Shown here: positions 48,201 through 59,664 of the stretch, one piece after another
Numbering within the stretch: position 1 is the first letter of the stretch
Layout of the letters: each line of letters begins with the position of its first letter
Source: Kwoniella bestiolae CBS 10118
Lineage: Eukaryota > Basidiomycota > Tremellomycetes > Tremellales > Cryptococcaceae
Direction of reading: 5' to 3'
Assembly: GCF_000512585.2 (NCBI RefSeq)
Contig: NC_089245.1
Location: forward strand, 1,240,001-1,304,000
DNA length: 64,000 nucleotides
Position numbers and translations under genes: made by a program
The notes under the pieces: generated by a model
Told to the model about the DNA's origin: nothing
The model's database searches: none
Seen by the model: only the letters and a program-made list of their open reading frames with translations

Positions 48201-49230
48201 CATCGCTGGAGCTTCATCTCTGATAGGTTGAGTTGAAATTCTGAAATCATCTGACTGACCCGTCGTGGTAATCCCACTATCGTCGTTGTCCACCGGTATT
48301 CGTGTTCGCAACCGTAAGGTAAGAGTATTATATGCTTCTTCTAGTGTTAACAGGTCTTCCGCACCGTCCAAAATGATATTAACTAAAGACGAAGTCGACA
48401 ATGCACCATCCTCTTCAACAGTCTCTTCCTCCTCCTCTGAGCTTTCTCCATCTATCACCATATCTTCGTTCCCCTCTGATGAGATTGGTTGCTCGGGTAA
48501 GTTGGTAGATGAATTACTGTCGTCTGAACTAGGTATAACATCATCTGACATCCTGCCTTTACCTTTACCTTTACCATTGGCATCCGCTCCATCCGCAGCG
48601 GCATTTCTCAATAAAGCCAATTGAAATGAATCCTTCGCTAATAATCTGGGTCTCTTCCCGCTGACCAACAACCTAGCAGCCTCTTTATTGTTGAGTGTCC
48701 CTTCCTCCACCGACGCTGCTAAGCGTATTTGTTGGGCTACTCGGGATTTCAAGATACTTCGGACGAGTAATGGTGTGTCTGATAGATTACGACTTTGTCC
48801 CTGAGCTTTGATTCTGGAGTGAGAGGGTGAATCGATAGGAGTGACGGGATCAGAGTATGATCGGATGGATGAGGGTACTTTTGGTGTTAGGTGGTTGGTA
48901 GGTGAGGGTAGGATGAGATCGTCTGAATGGAAATATTTGGTATCTGTTCGAGGGGAGAATATGACTCCTCGTTGTTTTAGGGCGGCTATGTGGGGTGGTG
49001 GGTAAAGAGGTCGGAAGAGTTAGCGATATGATTCAAGTGGGATTGACATTGTAGTGAGCTGACGTTGACTCACGAATGGTCTTACTAGGTCCAAGCGGTA
49101 CCAGTGGACTTGATGATGAAGCTACCAAAGCTTCGTCATGCATCATCATTGGCGATGAGCTTGATCCTATATGCGTATCATCGTCTGTGTCGAAGGATAC
49201 GTGAGAACGATGTGATGCGAGGGTGGACAT
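42227..49230 (-). CDS. RIF1: Rif1-like telomere and replication-timing factor
   Basis: Seven exons (49074-49230, 47124-48985, 45561-47067, 44830-45488, 44058-44778, 42664-43995, 42227-42591) join in phase to 2200 residues. Two PP1-docking motifs sit before the folded part: RSHVSF (RVxF-like, residues 8-13) and RSILKSR (SILK, ~127-133). Fungal Rif1 uses exactly this pair to recruit PP1/Glc7, which counteracts DDK at origins. Residues ~250-1400 are helical-repeat-like, with VGAAVLRFLSFTF, KKEGFNAVTNLISNYPTILF, HWACAAWSVMVTLMGSAYAS and WEKVVNPMLRSFFAICGVDK, consistent with the Rif1 N-terminal HEAT domain. Residues ~1450-2080 are disordered, with basic KGKKGGKRVKGKGKKR and acidic runs. The last 55 residues form a compact helical end (MLDEAVRSKQVIENLDYAGV). 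The call rests on motif pair, size and architecture, not on an alignment. Confidence 0.72.
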
Positions 49231-50365
49231 CTGATCTTTGTCAGATGGTGGGAGTGGATCGGGTTATGTGACGCGATGTGAAGGTTGATTGATTGATGAA
49301 GTGTGAAGAGTATTAAGCTACGACGCATGTAGTGGATAATGTAGGCAAGTGTGTCTCGTGATGTATAGTATAGCAACAATGTGTTTGAGTGAACAGAATA
49401 TTGTATGAAAGCTATAGCAATAATGATAATGATCTATAGGAGAGACAAAAAGAGAGTAATGGGTAATGTAATGTTCAGTGAAGGGTTTCAGTGAAGAGGA
49501 GAGGAGGCTGAATCAGTATGATTTTACCCTTTACGCGTCTGATGGTACTATTTCTAGCTAATGTTCGAGATCCAAGGCACGGAAACGCGTAACATCATAC
49601 CATCGTGGGAGAGTGGAGGAGGACCACCCACTCTACTCGAGGATCAAAGTGGGGAGAAAGTGAAATGATTGATGGTAGTCAAGCAGAAGGCGATGGTGCA
49701 GCTGACTGGATTGGATGAGTGTATGATCCGGACCAGATCCAGCTCATCTCATACAAAGAAACACCGCTTGTCAATGTTGACAGACAACAGTGATACGATA
49801 GGTTGAAATATCCCTCAACATCTCAACAGGAAAGGTACAATCACTCTCACTCTCTCAGTCTCAACGGTATCTCAGAGCTGTGTGAGAGCCATCAGATCCA
49901 CTCTAAAGGATTGATCAGCAAGGATAAGACACTCTTATACATACACAGCACAAGTACGGTAGTAGTGGCAACAGGATTATATCAGCCACAAATCAGATGA
50001 AATGGGAAAGACGTCATAGCGTATCAGTTTGTGATTCTATGAAAGGGAAGAGGAAGAGGATGGGGCTATGTATTTTGTATTTGCCACCCACCGAGTGAGA
50101 TGAGATGAGATCCTTTGGCTTTGATATCGGTGAGAGATGAGAGGGATTAGTAGATGATCGGTAATAGCAAAGTCAAACCATTGCCGCTGAGGTATTTACA
50201 AGTAACAAACAGTAGACAATTCCGAATACTCAACCACCTCGAAACATATATATATATACCTTCATCTCATCCCCGTCTCTTCTTCCATTTCTTGTATTCC
50301 TTATACTTCACAATGATCACCTAATATATAACACATCTATCCCTATCCATATCTTATCATAACAC
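49231..50365. promoter_or_regulatory. 1.1-kb divergent spacer RIF1 / small membrane protein
   Basis: No gene found. A plus-strand ORF at 49,803-50,000 has no support. The stretch 49,376-49,450 is AT-rich, and a TA-repeat TATA element lies near its right end. Otherwise I see nothing. Confidence 0.4.
50245..50260 (+). promoter_or_regulatory. TA-repeat TATA element
   Basis: The sequence catatatatatatacc lies about 110 bases before the ATG at 50366 and is followed by a C/T-rich leader, a usual fungal core-promoter layout. Confidence 0.45.
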
Positions 50366-51119
50366 ATGCACACTTACACGAACAACATGACTTTCATACC
50401 ACTATCCTTATCTACCCTCCTCACCCTCTTTTTACCCGTGATCGGATCTAGTCCAATAGTAAGTCGCCAACAACACGTCTTTACCACGACCTTCCTTGCC
50501 TCTCATGTGGATCGGTCCTCTTATCTTATCTACCCTAGTACATATGTTGACATACGCATTAGGCTATTTCTACTACTCACCAATCCATTCCTACTCCGCA
50601 ATCCGTCGAAGAGAGATTACCTTCATTTGCCACCCGTGCTGAAGGCGGTGGAGGGGGAATAGGTATAGGAGCTATAGCAGGTGAGTCATCTACCTGTGTG
50701 CTGCATCACCTCGCCACTGACCTTCTCTATCTCACCGAACCTACACGATACTACCTATAAAACGCTAATATATCATACCCAAAGGCATAATCATAGCCGT
50801 CCTAGCCGTCCTCCTCCTCATCCTCTTTTTCATCATCCACTCTCGCCGTCGATCCTCCCTCCCCATGGTAGCCCAATCATACCCTTCCCCTCCTGGTTAT
50901 ACAGCACCACCCACCAAGATATACTACCCCTCTCAAAAACATTATCCGACCTTACCCAAATATACCGGGCCAAACACCTCTGCGGCGTACGTCCCTTCCT
51001 CCGGTGGAATCCGGCTCCCCTCTGCTATCCATCCGTCCAGTCGGGGGTATTATGGACAGAGAGGGGAGGTGGAGAGGGGAGTGAGGTTTGGTGGGGTTGG
51101 GGTGAGGGGGTATCATTGA
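50366..51119 (+). CDS. Small single-pass membrane protein, unknown
   Basis: Three exons (50366-50458, 50563-50680, 50785-51119) join in phase to 181 residues. An N-terminal signal sequence (TFIPLSLSTLLTLFLPVIGS) is followed by a short Ser/Thr/Pro ectodomain (ISTTHQSIPTPQSVEE). A glycine run (EGGGGGIGIGAIAG) precedes one transmembrane helix (IIIAVLAVLLLILFFIIHS) and a basic stop-transfer (RRR). The cytoplasmic tail of ~85 residues is Pro/Tyr-rich (SYPSPPGYTAPPTKIYYP) and could bind SH3 or WW domains. The second ATG at 50387 would serve equally. The layout resembles cell-wall sensors or mucin-like anchors of fungi, but the ectodomain is too short to assign it. I know no named family. Confidence 0.65.
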
Positions 51120-51683
51120 TTCATCAAATTGGGATTCCAAGCTTGGATCTCACGTTATAGAAGTACGCTACAACATAAGATCTATGATTCGGTTAGATAG
51201 ATGGGATTGAAGGGAAAATGGAGCAGGATTGGAATATGTATCATCACTATTTGAATATGTCTAGTATAGCTTATACCTTTACGCACCTTTACGGATTAGA
51301 TCAGAAGGAACGCTGTCTCCATTGATGTCTTAACGATACTTGTCTTTGTATATATGTCATAGTTAGATTGATGATTGAGTAGATTGGATATCCTCACGAT
51401 GTATCACCTATAAACTTGTACTTTCACTGATTTGCGAAAACATGAGCATTCATTAGCATTAAGAACAGTATGATATGATTATTAAGTGACTATGGCAATA
51501 TGATATATATACAATAATTTGAGAAGGTATAACAAAAAACAAGTGATATGTGCAGGGTAAAGTGACCAAAAGGTCATATGTACAAGGCGAATAACATGAC
51601 GAGGATACGTTTGACAAATAAGAAATGTAAAGGAAACAACAATAAGGGGATTGCGCCGTGGCTAATAGAAAGGGTACTCTACG
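51120..51683. other. Convergent 3' spacer
   Basis: 564 bases of 3' flanking sequence, AT-rich between 51,440 and 51,530. No ORF or motif of interest is visible. Confidence 0.4.
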
Positions 51684-54600
51684 CTAAAGCGAATCTTCTT
51701 TCCTAGCAGTGGTAAGGCTCGAACTCGGTTCTTCGGCTCGAAGAGGAACAGGTTCTGAGTCCGAGTCAGCCGGAGGCATCTCGCCTATATCCTTCTGGGG
51801 TGAGACATCGTCTACAAGACCATCACTCTCTCGATCGACCACATCATCCCCTTTGAACTTCACCGGAATTGCACCATCCTCCCCACTCAACTCTTCATGC
51901 GCACCTCTAGGAGTCTCCTCCTCCCCCTTTCCATCAGCATCGTCATCAGCATCTTCGACCCACTCTTCCCCATCCTCAGTAGTAGGCAAACTCCTATCCC
52001 TCGAAATGTCCGTAGAAGTAGGTACGTATGATTCGCCATCCTCAGATATCGTCGATAATTCATGGTGGGATGGTTCTGTTGGTTGATGATGGTCCGCTAC
52101 GAGGGGTGAGAGGTGATCTTGTGTTTCCGAGGAGGGTTCAGATTTGATAGGTATATTATCGGATGGAGATTGTTCCTCGTTGTGTGGCGAGGAGTCAGAT
52201 GGGATATCGATAGGTTGACCAAGGGCAGGTGGCAATGACGACCGCTTTGGTTCGGCGGCTGATTCTTCTTGGAAGGCGTCTTGTGATGAAGAAGCATGAT
52301 CTTCAGGTGTAATCCCTGCTTCAGTCTGAGCAGCTGGCTCTTCTTCAGAATTTAAAGTTACCGGATCGTCGAGCGCAGCTGAATGCTCCTCTTTCGAGGT
52401 TGTGGCTGGATCTCCCTGCACATCAGACGAAGATGACCGAGCGTCATTTCGTTCTGATGCCTTTCCAGTGAGATCGGGTTGGGGAGTATCTTCGTTGGAA
52501 GATTCGGCGACAGAAGAATCTGGGATCGTAGCTGGACCAGGTGTAGAAGCGTGCTGAGTCTCGGTGGCTCCTTCAGAGTGAGGAGTAGAATCGATGATAG
52601 GTCCATCATTTGCATCTGCTGGAATCTCTGTTTCCTTGTCGAGGCTGTTCGCAACCCTTTGCTTCGCACCGGAATCGGGACCGTCCAGTGGAGTGACTAC
52701 TCGAGATTCACCGGATCTTTCTTCCTCAGGTAAAGATGCGGGTATACCATCGTCCCCACCAGTCGGCACGATCACCTCTTCCTTCCCTTGTATAGCTGAG
52801 GGACAGGTAGTTTCTTCATCTTCGTGCGCAACGATTTCATTGCTAGGAATCTCTACGACCGAAAATTCTTCGCGAGCATGTTCCGCAGTAGCCGGAGCAA
52901 GAGCATTTTTGACTACCTCTTCCACTCTGGGTAAAGGGGTCATGTCCGCATCGTAGGTTCGTTCTGGCGCCGCGTCTTCGATAGGTATGATTGTCAATTT
53001 GGGGGTTTCAACTATACACCGTATCAGCTTAACGCTCTGTATACCTTAATGACGTAAAGAGAATGAAAGCTCACCTGAGGTTGTTTTAGCTTGCTTCTTC
53101 TCTCCTTGCCCAGACTCAGGCGTTGGTTGAACAGCATCATCATCGATACCATACTTGTCAGACAGTTCGGCTATATCTGACAGGTCGGATGAATCTTGCA
53201 GGTCTGGTAAAGGTGGAAGCGCGACGGGTTGCTCGAAAGTGTTAGGCTGGGGGATAAGAGGTGTCTCGGCGGGCGTGTAGAAGTTGTCCAGCTCCGCTTG
53301 AGGGGTGTCGACCGAAGTAATCTCCTTGGCTTCGTCCGCTTGAGGTGAGGCTAGATCCGATACCTCTTCAGGTAGTGGGTTCTTTGACACAGCTGAATCA
53401 TCTCCAGTAGTCTCTTTCACCTTTTCATCCTTTCCTACACTTAGGGTCACTCCATCGGCGTTTTCGACGACATCAGGAACCTCGGCTGTCGGTCCGCTGA
53501 CGACGTGTGGTTCAGGTTGGGAAGCGATGTCTTCTTTCGGCTGATCCGCACCCACAGCAGGCTGAACAGAAGTAGTAGTAGTGTCGTCTTGAGAAATTTG
53601 ATCAACCACTTCGCCCTCAATCACTGGAAGATCGTCCTTGACAATGTCCTTATCTCCAGCAAGAGTGTCCTGTTCGGCTTCCGCTGGACCGCCAAGATCA
53701 TGTACAATAGCAGTAACAGCCCCGGCAGCCAATCCCACGACTGTACCTATCCCAGCTAAACCTGCTCCGACTATACTTCCACCTTCGTCTTGCTTCTCTT
53801 CGACCTGGACAATGGAAGGTGATGAATTTGCGAGCATATCTTCTCTGGCATCCTGATCTTGAGAAGTGGGATCACTGGTTACACCTTGAACATCCTGTGC
53901 AGTCATTTTCTCCTCCTCAGGCTCTATGGGTGAGACCACATCCGATGGAGGTAGAGGCGGAGGCGAAGGCGAAGGAGCCAACGACCTCTTCGTCCTCCTA
54001 GGCTCTTCACCGTCCTCTTCAGTGATCTGCTTGGAAGGAATACTTTCGTTTTGCTCTTCTACCGTCGGTTCTCCTTGAGCAGCGTCATCCTCCCGGTGCT
54101 CAACTGCACTAAGGGAAAGGGAATCTTCCATACTCCCTCCCACAGGCGCAGGGTCAGGCAACGGCGTATTTTCCCTCGTCCTATCAGGCGTAGGGACGAA
54201 CATCGCTCTGGTAGATGCTCCGTCCGGACCCACTTCTGATATACCGCCCAAGGTCAGACCTGAGATCGCTTTATCTCTTAGTGGAATATCCAGATGAGCT
54301 CTTTCTTCGACGACTCCTTCCGATGCCTCTGTCAAGGCCCCATCTGCATCCCTCGCTTTCTCTGACACGGTTATAGGAGAACCATCATCGATGGTAGTAG
54401 CACCGGTCGGATGAGTCTCCAACCAGTATTTCCAAATCTTATTGTCCGTTTCCTTCCATTTACCAAGATTCTGAATAGGTTTCATATCCAAATCTATAAG
54501 TTTGACCTTCCCACTACCCTCTACCAGGTCCCATTTGACCTCCTCAGCAGGTGGAGGGACAAGTGTAGAAGAAGAAGAGGAAGAGGATAAAGTGAGTTTG

Positions 54601-57600
54601 ACAAAGACCGAACAATCCTTGAATATCGCTGATAGGGCGAAAGCGATCATTCGTTGTCTCAATGTCCATGTCTCCTGATTCTTTCCAGAGGTAGGGGAAG
54701 AAAGGTAAAGCTCGATGAATTCTCTCAGTTCCGAGGCTGGGGGCGAAGGGATCAAAGCCGGGTCGAATGGTTCGGTATCGGGATGAGCTGAAGAGAATCG
54801 GGAGGAAAGATCCGAGATGTCGGTGGGATCAAGGGTCGCTTGGAGGTTTTTGAGTGTTTGGAACACAAGTGATTTTTGGAGGATAGGAATGATCAGAGTG
54901 GCGATTTGATCTGCTAATGCTTCTTTACCCTCGAAGTATTTCGCAACTTCGTCAACCTAGGTATACTGTCAGCTACAATAAAGGAACGTTGTGACAGAGC
55001 TCACCCTATCAGGAATTACCCTCTCTCCATTGACGAACACCCTCCAATTATTCTCCTTACCACCACTTTCCTGCCATATACCCCATAAACCATTGATGGC
55101 TTTCCTCATCCTGCTCTCATCGCCCGAGTATAGATCTAACGGACAGAATTTGCCTTCTGCCGACGAATCGTGACCTTTCAAATGACGGTGCATACAGAAT
55201 CGACAATATTTAGATTTGATTTCGGCAGCTTCAGGTGGGATGATAGTTGAAGCGTCAGGTAAGAAGCCCCATTTAGGCTATCAAAGGTTCAAAATATCTT
55301 AGCTAGATGCACGGTGTTCTGCAATGGAACTCACCTTAATCTCAAAAGCAAGATTCACAATCCCATCCTTCTTTTCATTCGTAGTCGTATCCTCCATGAT
55401 CACCCCCTTAGCTTCACCCACCACCAAACTCTTGAGATCACCCGACATCTTCCGCTCTTCAGGTCTCGTAGGGTCCGCCTGAGTGAACAGATCTCTCACC
55501 CACCCTTCCGACAGATTAACCTCTTGGGTCTGAATCAACAATTCAGGAGGGACAAGTCGAGGGAGTAATCTAAAAATCCATTCATTGAGGGTCTGTCGAT
55601 ACTCCGGATCAGTAGGTGAATTACCCAAGAACTGGGATTTCCGTAAACGCAGTACCATCCCATTATACTCTGACATCGTTCCTCGATGTGAGAAGACTAT
55701 ATGTTCTGCTCCTTCTCCTACGTATTGCCATTGAGAGGCTAGACTATCGACGGATGGTCCAGAGGTGAGACCGGTGATCATAGATTTACCTTTGATCGTA
55801 GCTACATCTGCATCTTCCTCGTTCTTCACACCGAGTGACGACTCGACGTGGTCCGCTATGGTGGAGCCAGGCGCTGATAGTTCAGCTTTTTCATTGGGCG
55901 AAGGGATCTTGATCATCTCTCCCATTTCAGTGATAGTGTATTCAGTCGGCGTAAGACTAGATGCGGAGAGAGGGGCCCTCAGCTGGCGAGATTCACTACT
56001 CTCACTTTCAGGGAGGGTACCCAGCTCATCAGACGCATGTCTAGACAAGGAGAAACCGGAGGTGCCGAAGAACGATCGTCGAAGGTTCATACCTGATTGA
56101 AAAGATGAAGATCGCTTGAAGGACTCGGTAATACCCTTGAATCCACGTGGTGTACCAGCTTTGGAGGATGAGGGTGAAGTTGATCGATTGAGCTCATGCT
56201 CAGGTGTTGGTTCTGATCTAGGTTCCGGAGCAGCTGGAGCACGATGGACAACGGTAATAAGAAGCAAGTCGATAAGCTTTTCGGGAAGCGAAGATGAAAC
56301 CGAAGGGTTGAGTCGGACAAGGGAGAAAGGTGGCCAGGAGGTTATACTGGGTGGATCAAGTTGAGCATCTTCCACAAATGCTATGAACATGTCGTCCAAT
56401 TCGATGATCTCTTCTTTTTCGATGCTATACACAGTTGTGGGGTTCTTGGACTCCCTGAAGGTCGTCCGTTTCTGGGGTGTCGGTCGATCGCTCATATCGG
56501 TACCTAGTCGGAGCTTGGTAGCAGAAGCAGTAGGGCTGATGGGTGTACTACTTGATTTAGGTGAGAAAGCTAAACCTAGATTACCAACGGTTTTAGGAGA
56601 ATCACCAAAACCGGATTTCTGGAAATCGTCCCAAGCCGAATCGCCATTTTTCGGCAATACGCCAAGAGATGCCTGTTTTTTCAGAGACTTTGGCGAATCA
56701 TCCTCCTTTTTGACTGTCAACAATGTTGAGAGGTTCGGTGAGGTAGTGGAGGAGGATAGGTTGGTCGTTGGCGAGGAGAGATCTCCGCTGTGTGAGTGAT
56801 AACGCCCTCGGAGGGTGCCTCCCGACAGCGGTTGGTACGATGGTGTCGTTGCAGCCTGATTTGGACTTTGCGATCCAGCTGCAGTTAGATTGGGTGTAGA
56901 AGGTATCGAGTCGGCAGTACTCGACACCTTTCGAAGGAATATGATGGAGTCTTCGACCAGGAGATCGTCTAACTTTCTGCCTTCGCCTTTGACCAGGGAG
57001 GACCAGATTGGGGTTAAAGCGGTTTCATCGACTTTAGCCGAAAGAGCTGCGGAAAGAATTTCATGTGCATTATCGAATAGCCCGTGGACCGGTGAAGAGG
57101 AGGTAAGGATTATACGTAAGGTGGGTCGAGGGAACGAAGACGGAGGTGGAGAAGGTATATAGTCAGGGTCTGTCGATGTCGCAGCAAAAGGGTATCTCTC
57201 TACAACTTCGAGCAGACGAGTGGGAAGTTGCATCTTTGTTGATTGATATCTGTATCATTGTGACGAAGGTGAGCTGAGTATCAACAGAGGTCGGTACAAA
57301 CCAGCTCACCTGATCCAAACGTATAACAAATGTTCCATCCTCCATCCAGCACTCTTCCAGTCCGTATACAAATCTTCCCAGCTACCCAATTTCTCAACAG
57401 ACGACCCCAAAGTCCACCACCCCAACAGATAAGCCAATCTTCCAGGTGTCATACCATTCTGCTCAGCATGCGTAATGACCGCAGACCAGACTTCGAGCAC
57501 CTCATTGAAGTAGTTTGCTACTCCCGCTTTCAACCTGGGTGAGAGGAGCGTATCAAATGCGTTAAGAGGGTAGGAAGACGACCGTTCAGCTTGGACGAAT

Positions 57601-58448
57601 CTGGTGTATAGTCCGATATCGATGAGAGGTTCGGGTGGGATGGGATGGAGGCGATGTAAGGTGTATTTGAGCACTTCCGAAAGGTTTGAAGTGGAGTTCA
57701 CATCTCTGAGTATCGAGATGAGCCGTTCTCGCCATATTTCAGCAGGGTTGGTGGTGGGCTGAGCGAACTGTGCGGCGATAGTTGGGAATTTCGATAATAG
57801 GTCTGGTTTGATAACGAGGGAATACAGAGCAAGGAGATACATCTGAGTGGTTGAGTCGGCATTGGGTCGAAGAGGGAGCATTAAGCTATGTATATTCAGA
57901 TCTACGAGGTATATCAGTACGAAAAATGCAGGTTGGAAGAACGGGACCCAAGACTTACTTGACTCCCTTAACGCTTTGCCTATTACCTCCCAAGCTATTC
58001 TCACATCATCCACGCTGAGCTTTAGATTACCGATCACTTCCTTCTCCTGTTGTCGTAAAGCCACTATCTCTCCTACGCCATGTATATCCAGCGAATCCTT
58101 CTGTACAGCATCTTCAGTTTTTGGGACATCAAATCCCAAATCCAATTTCGGTACGAAAGCACTGATCAGGTCCGGTTTACTCGACTCTGGTGATTTGCCT
58201 TTACTCCTCTTCCTTGTTAGCTCATTATTACTACCCCTCCTACCTGTGAGATCGTATGGTTTAGTAGAGGAGGAAGAACCTGATTTATGCCTTAATGAGA
58301 GGAATCGAGTCGGTCGACTGGTATTGGCAGAGGTTGCCTGAGTGCTGGGTCCGGGAATGGGGGAGGATGGTAGGGTGGGAGAAGGTGAGCGGGATCTCGT
58401 TCGCTTACCCTTTTTCTTGGTTTGGAAGAAGGATAAAATGGAGACCAT
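51684..58448 (-). CDS. IPK1: Msb1-domain / inositol-pentakisphosphate 2-kinase fusion
   Basis: Six exons (57959-58448, 57310-57901, 55335-57249, 55005-55277, 53075-54956, 51684-53011) join in phase to 2159 residues. Residues ~1-860 look like the Msb1/Mug8 polarity domain: a basic start (MVSILSFFQTKKKGKR), NLINIHSL-type helices, VWSAVITHAEQNGMTPGRLA, YLLGWWTLG and, across an intron, VWIRYQSTKMQLPTRLLEVV. From ~865 the IPK1 kinase starts: SQWQYVGEGAEHIVFSHRG (nucleotide loop), GMVLRLRKSQFL, EIKPKWGFLPD, KSKYCRFCMHRHLKG, CPLDLYSGD and KLIDLDMKPIQNL (~1243), with metal-binding DLD. IPK1 converts InsP5 to InsP6. The remaining ~890 residues are acidic, disordered Ser/Asp/Glu. No stop, start-like context or odd intron separates the two domains. 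The ATG at 58448 is preferred over upstream in-frame codons because MVSILSFF has coding-like context. Confidence 0.8.
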
Positions 58449-58948
58449 TATGAGAGGTCGTCGTTCTGGGTGGGATTGCGCTGCATAAGAGTGGAAGGGA
58501 AGGGGATCTGAATGTACAGTGAGATGGAGTGGGTACGTGTAGGACAAAGCAATGGAATGGATATATGTGAGGTGTGATATTGCAATGGGTATATGGACGA
58601 TCAATGCTCTATCATGATGGCTTGAGCATACATATAGTGTAGCATTCACAATGGTAGTAAAAGGAATCACATAGAGAGGGTTCGTGCATTGACCCATTCA
58701 TCCCTACCCGACATCCGACACCTTACCCCGCAAATACACCTATTCACCAATGCGGGGTTAGGCTGTTATACCACGTGTGAAGCTTCGATAACTTTGAGAA
58801 CAACAGTGTCCAAAGCAATCTCATTCACCTCGGGCAGTATTTCACCGTTATGACTTGATCCAATAACCAAAACGACATCCAACACAATCACAGCAACCAT
58901 CATTCTCCCACCTCGTTGCACCTCCTCATATCACAAAGCCACTCCGGG
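58449..58948. promoter_or_regulatory. Divergent promoter Msb1-IPK1 / small unknown gene
   Basis: 500-base region between divergent starts. No named element is obvious. Confidence 0.35.
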
Positions 58949-59506
58949 ATGTCCCCTCCAATCCTCTCTTCACCATTCCTGAACCTCAATACCATCAACT
59001 CAATCCTCTCTTCCCCCTCGCCCATACCTACCGAACAGCGCATCCAACTCCTAGAAGCGAAAGTACATCTACTCACTTCTTCCTTACCGCCACTGATCAA
59101 GCCACCTACCCCTCAAGGTGCTAGTGAGATCCCTGACGAAAAATCGAAACGAGATGATAAGAGAGATAAAGCGATGTTCGAAATTGACAAGATCAGAATC
59201 GCCTTAGGACGATCATATCTCCAACAGAAAGTACCTGATCATATAAAGGCTGAGATGGAATTTGGGGTTGTAGATAGGAACTGTAAAGGTATCATCAAGC
59301 GTATCGAGAAGAGTACAAGTCGGTCGGATGGTGGGATCAATATCGACGCCTTGACGCGTGAACCTGACAAGCATTGGGTAGAGGACGTCAAGCTGCTTAG
59401 AATAGATGCTCTGAAAGGGATGATATCTGTCGAAGAGGGGCTGGGTAGAAGTGCTAGAGCGGAAAGGTGGAGGAAGACTATCGAGGAGATCGAACAGCAG
59501 GAGTAG
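58949..59506 (+). CDS. Small conserved-looking protein of unknown function
   Basis: A single exon from the ATG at 58949 encodes 185 residues; an upstream in-frame TTG is not a plausible start. I do not recognise the family. The N-terminus is Ser/Pro-rich (MSPPILSSPFLNLNTINSIL). It continues with charged helices: TEQRIQLLEAKVHLLTSSL, KAMFEIDKIRIALGRSYL, HIKAEMEFGVVDRNCKGIIK and a C-terminal SARAERWRKTIEEIEQQE. The helix pairs suggest a TPR-like or coiled-coil adaptor. The middle is rich in Lys/Asp (EKSKRDDKRDKA). It converges on the first RNase III-like gene with only 158 bases between stops. Confidence 0.6.
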   Translation: MSPPILSSPFLNLNTINSILSSPSPIPTEQRIQLLEAKVHLLTSSLPPLIKPPTPQGASEIPDEKSKRDDKRDKAMFEIDKIRIALGRSYLQQKVPDHIKAEMEFGVVDRNCKGIIKRIEKSTSRSDGGINIDALTREPDKHWVEDVKLLRIDALKGMISVEEGLGRSARAERWRKTIEEIEQQE

Positions 59507-59664
59507 TGGGGAGGAGACACTGAACATAACACACCTGTGATCGCTCTGCAATAATGTAAAACACCAAGGTATCTCATCGATAGTCTCCCTACAATATGAA
59601 CCCCAAGGAATACAATGCTATCACTGTACAAAATCTCCCCTCGTCTCCCTTGTCCGACTCCTAA

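Noticed and set aside
58916..58948. Upstream start for the 185-residue protein
   Set aside because: The codon is TTG. The first ATG is at 58949.
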